From NCBI RefSeq assembly GCF_020509005.1, contig NC_063014.1, forward strand, positions 4,774,001 to 4,838,000: 64,000 bases of DNA, given 5' to 3'. The translations under genes and the position numbers were made by a program. Source of the DNA: Fulvia fulva. Its lineage: Eukaryota > Ascomycota > Dothideomycetes > Mycosphaerellales > Mycosphaerellaceae. The stretch's first letter is position 1; each line of letters begins with the position of its first letter. The notes beneath the pieces were generated by a model, which saw only the letters and a program-made list of their open reading frames with translations, searched no databases and had not been told where the DNA came from. Shown one piece after another: positions 34,030 through 42,720 of the stretch.

Positions 34030-34342
34030 TATAGATAGATAGATGATTCATTTACCCGTTGTGGTGCCCTCCGGCCCATGCGGGTTTATGTCTATATATG
34101 TTACTGCATAAGGTAGGAAACCTATTCCTAGGTAAAAACCTCCTCTCCTTCTCTAATAGCTTCCTTGCCATGAGTTCTCAGTTTTCCTTCCATTAGGGTG
34201 CACTAGTGTCATGGTGGTTAGCCTCTGACTACCTTGTCTGCAACCCTAGAGTTGTCCCCCTCTTCCTGCTCTCCTCCTCCTTCTTTCTCTCCTCAATCCA
34301 TCTCTCTGTTTCCCTAGTAAGAGAGAACTGCTCCAAAAATCC

Positions 34343-37300
34343 TTAGTGGATGATCCACCTTGTAATTCTCTGGAGGTCTCCCTTATTGCTGATCATGGCT
34401 TGGAAGTTTCTGTTCCTTGCCCTTGCCCTCCATTCACCTCTCCCTGTACTCCATTCTTTGCAAACCAGAAGTCTATGTTCGACATTCTGGGACAGGTAGC
34501 CGCATGGGCAACTCTTGTCTTCGATACCTGGGACTTTTCTCTGATGCAGGTATGCCCTGACTCCGATGTGTTCAGAGCGGATTTGTATTGCTATGCTTGC
34601 TTCTGACCTGGTCAGGTCTGAATACAGTAGGTAGTTGTGGCTACCAAACTGTTGGAGTGCCTTTGGGGTTCCTGGCCTCTGTGGGGTTCTTGTCCATTCA
34701 GTCTTCCAGAGGAGTCCTGCTATCCTTTCAGCTAGAGACTGTTGCTTCTTCCCTTGGCTGGCTGCTGATCCTCTCCCTTGAGCCCTTCTGTCCTGTTCCT
34801 GCTGGGCTAGGTGCAGCTGTTCTGTTAGTTCTTTGAACTTCTGCAGGTCCTGCTGCTTCTGTGGGGCTGGATTGGGTCTTGCTTGTCTGTGCCTTCTTGT
34901 GCACTGGCTCCTGATTTTGTTGACTGCCTTCTGGATTACTAGCTGGGCTGGGTATGCAGACGTCTTTCCTGCATACTGGTATCTCAACCCTTGAAGGTAG
35001 AGCTTGGCTGGTGGGGAGCCAGACTCCATTTCGACCACCCTTGTTGGAGTTGACTTGTATGCTCCAAGCACCTTTTTCAGACAGGAGGCTTGGGCTCTGC
35101 TGATGGGATCTGCAATTCTCTTTGGGATCTTGTCTTGGGCTGACCAGATCTGGGCTCCATATAGCATGGCTGGCTTCACAATGGCCTTGTACATAACCTT
35201 TTCTTTCGCAAATGTGGCTCCCCACGTAGAGGCTGTAAGCCTGTCAATTGATTGCCTGTTGTTGTCTGCTCTTGCCTGTGCTTTCTTGACCTGTGGTCCC
35301 CAGCTGAGCTTTGGATCCATCCATATTCCTAGCACCCTTAATTCACTTGAGGGTTCTGTTGTGTGTCCCTGAATAGTGATTGGGGCTTGCATATTGTGTC
35401 TGTTTCTGGCTCTACTGAAGTGGATGAGTTGATACTTCTCTGGGGCAAATCTGGCTCCATGTTTCCTGGCCCATTCCTCACATTCCTTGTGTTTCTTCTG
35501 CAAGATTCTGCAGTTCTCTTCTGTGCTGTCTGACCAGGCTAGGATGTTTGTGTCATCTACAAACCCTGAGGCTGATGTGTTTCTGGAGTTTAGCTTTGCT
35601 GGCAGGTCTGCCATAAAGAGGAGAAACAGGATTGGAGACATTGTTGATCCCTGTGGGATTCCTGTCTCTGTAGGCATGCTGTCAGATTTGTATCTGCCCA
35701 GTCTTAGTCTTGTGGTTCTGCCTCTAAGGAAGGACTGGATAAACTGGACTGTCCAGTTAGGGATAGCCTTCTGTTTCAGGATGTGGATCAGCCTCTGGTG
35801 TGAGACATTGTCAAAGGCTCCTGATATGTCTAGTGAGAGGAGTGTGGCTGCTTTGTTGTTCCCAAAGTGCCATAGGGTCTTGATCTGCTCTGTGATAAGT
35901 TCCACAGCTGTTAGTGTTGATCTTTGTTTCCTGCCTCCCATCTGTTCTTCAGGAAGGATTCCATGTTCTTCAGCTAGGTTTGTCAGCCTTTCTGCTATGA
36001 TCTTTTCCAGGAGTTTGCCTAGTGTGTTGAGCAAGGCAATAGGTCTGTATGCCTTTAGCTTTGTGTAGTCCTCTTTCTGTGGTTTTCTCAAGACCACAGT
36101 CAGTGACTCCTTGAAGTGTTTAGGGCAGTGTCCTTGGGCCATGCACTGTGAAAAGATGTTTGACAGTGCAGGGGAGATCTGGTCCTTGCATGTCTTAATG
36201 AACAAGTTTGGAATCCCATCTGGTCCTGGGGCCTTCTTTCCTGAGAGTGTCTTAATGATGCTCTTGATCTCTCCCTCTCCCACTGTGCAGGATTGCTCTA
36301 GTGGTGTTGGATACACACTGCCCTCCAGATCCTGCAGGTCAGCTTCTACCTGTGTGCCAAAGAAATGTTTCCCCAATGCCTGTGCCTTTCCTGGGAGAGT
36401 GTGTTGGATTACTCCTTCCTGGTCTTCGATGTTTGGAAACTGGGGCAGCATGTTTCTGTCCTGTGTGGGTTGTCTTGCCCACTTTGCTAGTTTCCACATC
36501 TTCTCAGGATTCTGGGTAATGGATCCAACTGTTGACCTCCACTCCAGCATCTTGTCCCTCTTGATCTGGGCCTTCTTGTCTCTGGTTGCCTGGTTGTATC
36601 TGTCCCATGCTTCCTGGGAGTGGCTCTGGGTAAGGGCTCTCCTGGCCTGCCTGGCTGCCTTGACCTTCTCTGAGCATTCCTTTGTCCAGAATGGCTTCTG
36701 GTACAGTGACTGTTTCTTTTCTCTGGTGTGGGCTGCCGCAGTTTCCTGCATTGTTCTAACCAGTTCTGCCACTGCTTGGTCTATGTCTAAGGCTGTTTCC
36801 AGTCTCCTGGTCTCTAGTCCAGCTAGCTTCTGTTCCAGGTCTTGTCTGATCTGTTCCCAGTTGGCTGCCTTCCAGGCCAGCTGAGGTTCTAGGTCTCCTT
36901 CCTGCTGTGTCTGTGTTTCAAACTCCACCTGAATTGGGAGGTGATCTGATGAGGACTCCAAGTCCTGGTTAACCCAGCATCTGGTGACCTTCTGCTGTAG
37001 GTCATGTGATGCAAAGCACAGGTCAATGGTGCTTGAGCTTGCTCTCTGTGACCAGGTAGTTAGGCCCTTTGGGGTAACTAGGTGCATGTTGTTGCTTTGG
37101 GTAGTGGAGAGGAGTCTGTTAGCTAGGAAGTGATGGGCAGGTGCAAAGTCTGATCCCTATGTAGGATGGTGCAAGTTGAAGTCTCCCAGCACGATGTGTT
37201 GGGAGTCACTCTGCAAGATGTCTGGCAGCTATTGTAGTGTGCCCAGCTGGGTGCTGCTTCTGGAGCTGGGGGGTGGGTTGTATACACTGTGGATGTGGAT

Positions 37301-37615
37301 GCTGCCTTGGTTGGTGTTGAGTCTGACTGAGGTGATGTCTCCCCCTTCCTGTTGGATTTGTTCCCAGCTGTCTGTTGCCATCTCTTTGCTGATGTACATG
37401 CATGTTCTAGGGGTGCCTTGTTTGGCTAGGAGTGTGTGATACCTTAGGTCGTTAGTAGTAGATGGTCTGTTGGATTTGCTGTTGATCCAAGGTTCCTAGA
37501 CTGCAATGACTAGGTGTTTCTTTAGGTCCAGTGCTTAGAGAAAGCTTCTCTGGACCTTGTGCTGGCTTTTGTTGACATTATACTGGATAGTGGTAAGATT
37601 GGGTGTCTCAATCAT
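34343..37615 (-). pseudogene. M LINE ORF2: endonuclease-reverse transcriptase, four RIP-type nonsense codons
   Basis: Read from the ATG at 37615 this is 1090 codons. Stops fall at codon 27 (37537-37535, TAA), 40 (37498-37496, TAG), 129 (37231-37229, TAG) and 153 (37159-37157, TAG). The first three fit CAA/CAG changes and the last TGG, all CpA-type RIP. Codons 177-1090 are open. The endonuclease shows YNVNKS, a GDFN block and SDHLPI. RT blocks: KKAPGPDGIP, AYRPIALLN, LLSLDISGAFDN (catalytic Asp about 596), GIPQGSTMSPILFLL, GFVDDTNILA (687-688). A C-terminal CPCGYLSQNVEHRLLVC motif (CxCx8Hx4C) ends the protein. No RNase H domain is obvious. An ATG at 37087 could start a protein without endonuclease. 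Confidence 0.88.
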
Positions 37616-38796
37616 GACTCATCTATGCTGGTCTCCTGCTGGTCTTCTCGTGCTTCCTGCTGCTGGCTGCTATTTGGGATTGTGGTAAGGTTGAGCCTGC
37701 TTTGTGACGGGTCTCTTCCTGCAACCACAATTGATTTTGGTCTACCTATGGCAGGGTGGCCTTGGGCCTGTGTGGTCTCTTCTGTTCTGCCTCTTTTTAG
37801 AGGGTTGTAGACAGTCCTTAGGGGTTCTTGGGTGATTGTCCCTGTCTGGAATCTGATAGGGGTGTTGATCCTGGCTTCTCTTGCCCTCCTCTTTGCCTCA
37901 ATCCTAGCTGTGCAGTCTTGGGACCAGGAAGGGTGTTTCTTTCCACAGCATGCACATCTGGCTTCACTCTTTGGGGCTGTGCAATTCTGTACTTTGTGGC
38001 TACCAGCACAGTGGGAACAAGTGTCCTTTTGGCTTGGGCATCTAGTAGAGATATGACCATACTGTTGGCACTTGAAACATTGCAGTAGTCTGTGGGTGCT
38101 TCTATGGATTTCTGTGTCCATTCTTTCGCATTCCCAGAAGATGCCCTTGTCAAGCACGGTGTTTGCCTGTTCTACAATGCCTATCCAGAGCACTAGAGAA
38201 GACTCTCTCTTTGTGTCCTTTGTCTTTCTGTTGACCCATGCTGCTTTTGTGATCTGTAGCCCTGGGCATACAGCCTGGTTCTGGTCCTGCAGCCTCTTAA
38301 GGTCTCCTTCAATGTCAAACTTTGTGGTCATCCCATGGGCAATAACCATATTTTGTTGGTGTGAGACCTTAGCCGTCTTGCCTAGTTTGACTGTCCACTC
38401 CTTCTGTGTCTCTAGCCTCTTCCTGTCTTGCTCCTGTGCTGTGAACAGCTTAAGGACACCTCCCTTCTCTTTCCTGGCTCCAATGATGCCTTGTATCCCA
38501 ATCTTCTGTATGATCTCCTTGCCTGACAGGCCCTCAATCTCTTTCTGCTCTTGCTGGTCGGAAATGTAGACCTTGATAGCTGTTTTCTGGGGGGGAGGGT
38601 TTTGGGATGCAACTGCTGCCCAGGTTGGTTGGCTTAGTTTCTGGCCTTCCTGTGTCCTCTTCTTTGCTGCTGCTGCTACTGTCCTGTTAATGATCTGTCC
38701 TGTTTGGCTCCTTAGTGCCTTTAGCCCTCCAAGGAGCTCCAAAATCATCCCCTTAAGTGCTCTTTCTGGGTGCTCGCCATCTCCTGCCATTGCCAT
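37612..38796 (-). CDS. M LINE ORF1: Gag-like RNA-binding protein, intact
   Basis: This encodes 394 residues. The N-terminal half is charged and helical, followed by an RRM-like region (about 70-230: IKVYISDQQEQ, KEIIQKIGIQ, GGVLKLFTAQ, LVLWIGIVEQANTVLDKGI). Three Cys/His knuckles follow: CFKCQQYGHISTRC (240-253, CX2CX4HX4C), CSHCAGSHKVQNC (260-272) and CACCGKKHPSWSQDC (281-295). The C-terminus is basic, then Gln-rich. Such proteins package the element RNA and assist target-primed reverse transcription. The stop TGA overlaps the ORF2 ATG (ATGA), suggesting reinitiation. No internal stop, so it may still be expressed. Confidence 0.9.
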   Translation of the reverse strand: MAMAGDGEHPERALKGMILELLGGLKALRSQTGQIINRTVAAAAKKRTQEGQKLSQPTWAAVASQNPPPQKTAIKVYISDQQEQKEIEGLSGKEIIQKIGIQGIIGARKEKGGVLKLFTAQEQDRKRLETQKEWTVKLGKTAKVSHQQNMVIAHGMTTKFDIEGDLKRLQDQNQAVCPGLQITKAAWVNRKTKDTKRESSLVLWIGIVEQANTVLDKGIFWECERMDTEIHRSTHRLLQCFKCQQYGHISTRCPSQKDTCSHCAGSHKVQNCTAPKSEARCACCGKKHPSWSQDCTARIEAKRRAREARINTPIRFQTGTITQEPLRTVYNPLKRGRTEETTQAQGHPAIGRPKSIVVAGRDPSQSRLNLTTIPNSSQQQEAREDQQETSIDES

Positions 38797-38866
38797 TGTT
38801 TCTGCCTTCCTGCAGACCTCCTTCCACTCGTTACTCTCCTGCTCCTGGTCGTTTCCTAGTAGGTAT

Positions 38867-39866
38867 AAACTAGGCGTATATAAGACAACGTTAATAAGTA
38901 CGGTAGAAATAGAGATAGGAACACTACTAATTGGTCAGTATATCCGGGGAATAAGAATTCAATACGCGGCAAAGACGATAGGTTACCTAGTATAAACTAC
39001 GATCTAGGAGATAAAGAATAAGATAGGAAGCCGCTACCGGAGAGAGGCCGGACATAGGACAAGCTAAAAAGAGGATGACCTTACTACCTTTACGGCCGTA
39101 TAGATAAGCACCGAATAGCTAGCACGAAAAGAGGAGGAGCGTAGGACTCGCTAGGCCGGCGGGAGCAAGGCTAAGACCTAAAGCCTAGCGGAATAGATAG
39201 CGAGCTACCTATAGGAGTAGGACTAGAAAAGGAAGCCCCCTAAGACAATAGGCCCGATAGTACTCCGAGCTTTCTAGAGACATAATTACTAGCTATATAG
39301 GGACCTAATAAGGGCCGAAGTAAGTATAGCGATCTAAATTAGGTCCGAATATATTAGACTAAGGGCCTACCTATTTAGGAGACGCGTACTAGACATCTAA
39401 AGCCTAGCCTACTAGTATAGCTACCTATCGTAAAACCTAGAACATATACTACTACGATGCCCGTAGTAGGCGAGTAGTAGGGGAAATTAGAGGTACTAAG
39501 CGGGAAGGAGAGACTATAAGTCAATTATTAGGGACAAAGGTCACATTCGCCAAATCGCTCGGTAGATACTATAGTAGGGATACCTCTAGTAGTTTAGCCT
39601 CGCTAGCGAGACGGAGGAGTAGATAGATAAGAGGCGGAAGCTAGTAGGGTTATAGATAGGGTAGTTATTAGGGTAGGCCTATAACACTAGCGTACCCTTA
39701 ATAAGGGAAATCTTAGACGATAACGAGGGGGAAAAGATAGGCGGGAAGGAGGAGGGGTTTTTACTAATACGGTTTCCCCTCTATATATACGAAAACAAGA
39801 TAGTATAGCTATATAGGCTAAAGGGCACTATAATAGCTTGAATCAAATATCTATCTATCTATATAT
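38867..39866 (+). pseudogene. Family B ORF2 C-terminal part and 3' UTR
   Basis: Continues family B after M and is homologous to 5199-6170 of the composite on the other strand. It ends in the 3' UTR with stem GAGGGG/CCCCTC around the conserved TTTTTACT...CGGTTT element and a TATC tail. RIP-mutated. Confidence 0.75.
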
Positions 39867-40777
39867 AGGCGTATAGGTGTTACCCTTAGCTATTACTATA
39901 TATAGGTATTCTTCCTCTTAGGTATATATCTTATAGTCTTGTTCTTCGTGTTTATAATTCGTAGATTTATATATTACTCCTTTAGCGCGACGGTACTAAG
40001 GAGCTAGGCATTTCCCTAAACGGGTAGTACTTCGATCTAGAGGGCTAGCCCGTCGGTTATAGCGTTAAGAGCGATAGGTATCTCGTAGTTAACGTCGCTA
40101 ATAAGCTACTTACCGCGGGAGTTATAAAGAATATATACGGAATCGAGGCCGGTATATCTAGGTTTATAATAGCGGAAGTAGCGACCTTACTAGCGTAGCT
40201 AGTCGCGGAGTTCGTCGGTAAGCTTAGGTAGTATAGTATAACGCTAGGGGATAAGGTATACGGCCGGGCTAGCGTTCTAGGTACGCGTAGAGACCGTAAG
40301 CGTATTGTTTATAGTAGGCGGCGCGGCTCGTAGTACTATACTAGCGCTCTATTATCTAAAGCCCTATTAGCCTTGTCCTTAACTACTACGACGCCCGTTA
40401 CTACCTTACTAGATATCCTTATCCTTGTCCCTCTTACTATATATACTCTTTACGGTATTATATACCTCTTCTTTGTCTTTAGTAATACGAATAAACTAGC
40501 TAACGGGGTGTAGCTAGTAGTTCTCTATCTTCTTTATCTAGAACTTGTTTAGACTAATCTATAGCTCGTATAGTACTATAGGCTTACCGGCCTTAGCGCT
40601 AAGGTAGCGGTATTTAACGATATATTTACTAAACTCCTAGCCGTACTTCTACTTTAGCTAGTATAGGTCGCGTCTAGCCTTAAGCTTAATGTCTCGAGGA
40701 TTCTTACCGAAGTTATTATCTAACTCGTCCTATATATCCTCGAGGCTTACCTATTTATTGTTCTCGATAGCCGTACG
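39867..40777. other. Unidentified RIP-mutated sequence
   Basis: These 911 bp lie between the family B tail and the Copia1 LTR. CA/TG depletion says it was a repeat, but no other copy is in the window and I could not identify conserved blocks on either strand. It may be the target in which family B and Copia1 inserted. Confidence 0.5.
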
Positions 40778-41185
40778 TATTAAATAGGTATAGTATATAT
40801 ATATACGGAAGTTAGGATACGTAATAGGGAAGGAGGAAGGACTAATATAGTATACGAATGTATATAGTAGAATAGTGTTTAGTACTAAAGGTGTCTCTAC
40901 TATCGGTATAGAGACTACGTCTCTTATACCTATATAGAGGGATATTGCTCTAGTCCTAGTTCTATTTTACTACGCCTTATCGGTTTTACCTATATCTTAT
41001 CCTACAACGGTAGTTCCTCCGACAGTCTCGTACTAACTAGCTAAGCGACTTTAGGTCCTCTAAGTCGCTCCTACTATTCGTACGGTATCTCGGTAGTATT
41101 GCCGTACTATTGTCTCGACTAGCTTAGTATATACTAAGTTAGTCTTAATACCGTACGATATACCTACTAACCTATATTCGTAATA
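40778..41185 (-). repeat. Copia1 3' LTR, uninterrupted (408 bp)
   Basis: Ends T(A)TTAAATAGG...TTCGTAAT(C)A, the TG...CA form once RIP is allowed for. It matches the split LTR at 5108-8372. At 40853-40867 it reads TACGAATGTATATAG, the unoccupied version of the site where the composite element inserted in the other copy. Confidence 0.85.
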
Positions 41186-41189
41186 CTCC

Positions 41190-42485
41190 TCCTTAGGCCG
41201 TAAGGTAAGGAACGATTATTCCTACTATACTAGCTATAGCTATCGTACGAAGGTCTAGAACTAGGGACCGGCTAGCGGTTTAGTCAAACTATCTACTACT
41301 ATCTCCTTAGTATAGTAGTACTCTACTTTAATCTTCCTCTACTACTAGAGGTGCCTAATATAGTTATAGGCAACATTAATATACTAAGATCTTTCGTAGA
41401 TATAGGCGTCCTTAACTAAGGTCAGAGCCGCCTAGTTATCCTCTATAAGGCGTACTAGTCTCAGTTTGTCGACGGTACTCTTGTCGGCTAGGACTATTAG
41501 TTAGAAAGAGTAGTCTCCTACTAGCCCCGGGCAGTTCATCTCTCGGAGGATAGCCGCTAGGAACTAGGATTGTTTCGCGGCGGCGTTTATCGCTATAAAC
41601 TCTGCCTCTATAGTAGAGGTTACTATAGACTTTTGCTTCTTACTTATCTAGGATATAGGCGTACCGTATACTAGCTAGACGTGTCCTAGAATTAAGACCC
41701 TATCTACTCGATCTATCGCGTAGTCGGAGTCTAAGTATCCGGTTAGGGCACCGCTACTACGTCTAAAGATTAACCCTAGGTCGGGGAACGACCTTAGGTA
41801 TCTCGAGACCTTCTTTAGTACTTTTATATACCGCTTTGTTAGATCCGCGACATATATACTAGTTCTCCCGAGTAGGAAGGCTAGGTCCGGTCTCGTTATA
41901 GTCATTAGCTATATCTAGGTCCTATTATTACTCTAGTAGTTATCCTTGCTATATCTCTTATCGTTCGGGGCTATAGGACGGAGATTATCGTAACTATCTA
42001 TTAGCGAGAGTGTTAGGCTTGCCTTTTCTTTTACTATGTCCATTTTAGTAAGGGCCTTACGGATATAATAGCCCTAGTCGAGTTTTAGGGTACCGTTACG
42101 CCTATCGCGAGTAATCTTTAATCCTAGTAGTTTCTCCGGTTCCTCGAGATCCTTAATCTTAAAGTATTACGCGAACTACTTCTTAAACTATTAGATGTCG
42201 GCTAACCTTAGTACTATAATAGGTATGTCGTCTATATAGATAAGTAGTATAATGTCTCTCTTAGTATAAGTTAGGAGATATAGGTCTACCTCGGACTAGT
42301 AGAATCCTATTTTGACTAACGTAGCGACATAGAGCTTGTTCTAGTCTCTAGCTACCTACTTTAGGCCGTAGAGACTCCGGGCCGTAGAGACTCCGGAGTA
42401 CCTTAAGGACCGTGTTTAGTAGGGTTTCGACTCCTAGTAGGGGTTTTATATAGATGTCTTTAGCTAGGTAGCTTTAGGTAAACGT
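41190..42485 (-). pseudogene. Copia1 pol remnant: RNase H and C-terminal RT
   Basis: The minus-strand frame includes TRPDLAFLLGRTSIYVADLT, then KKVSRYLRSFPDLGLIF and LTGYLDSDYA (41905-41675), the RT-RNase H junction of Ty1/copia elements. QKSIVTSTIEAEFIAINAAA near 41620, the RNase H Glu block, follows. A 16-bp tandem duplication (GCCGTAGAGACTCCGG twice, 42365-42396) adds a frameshift. RIP-type stops elsewhere. The frame resumes at 60483 on the far side of Copia2. Confidence 0.8.
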
Positions 42486-42720
42486 TATTAAATAGGTACG
42501 GGTAGATAGTAGCGGAGTGGAGTAAGAGATCAATCTTTAACTAACTAATAGCACAAGCATGTAGCAATATATTAGGAACTAATATATTGATTGTGTTAGA
42601 TATCTATCTAAGCTAAAGGGGAGAGAAGGTATCTCCCTATAAGCTAAGTCATTATAGATGCCTTAGGCTACTAGATCACTTCCTGATTATTAACTCCCTT
42701 TGAGATGCTATATCTTAACA
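42486..42720 (-). repeat. Copia2 3' LTR (235 bp)
   Basis: On the minus strand it starts TGTTAAGATATAGC and ends CCTATTTAATA (CA lost to RIP). It has the same length as the partner at 60243-60477, with about fifteen differences, all of them transitions. Confidence 0.9.

Larger units (their letters stand above)
34030..38866 (-). mobile_element. LINE family M, nearly unmutated Tad1-like element
   Basis: About 4.84 kb, inserted into ORF2 of family B. CA and TG are frequent, in sharp contrast to both flanks. It has a short 5' UTR (38866-38797), ORF1 38796-37612, ORF2 37615-34343, and a 3' UTR. The 3' UTR carries the hairpin ACCTA-GGAA-TAGGT (34125-34138) and a tail of TATC repeats near 34032-34047. 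Its target duplication is imperfect (ACTAG at both sides). It is the youngest repeat here. No second M copy lies in the window, which could explain its escape from heavy RIP. Confidence 0.9.
22740..39866 (+). mobile_element. Family B LINE, complete but split by three nested insertions
   Basis: Host segments are about 22740-23826, 28831-31118, 33519-34029 and 38867-39866, about 4.9 kb in total, normal for a Tad1-type LINE. Removing L2 (23827-28815), L3 (31119-33505) and M (34030-38866) leaves collinear ORF1, endonuclease, RT and 3' UTR. The 3' end carries the hairpin GGTTTTTACT...CGGTTTCCCC and a tail of TATC repeats at about 39847-39866. The 3' part also forms the LINE portion of the composite at 5199-6960. 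Heavily RIP-mutated. Confidence 0.85.

Noticed and set aside
36111..36884. 257-residue and neighbouring plus-strand ORFs within M
   Set aside because: Shadows of the minus-strand ORF2, whose RT blocks are unambiguous.
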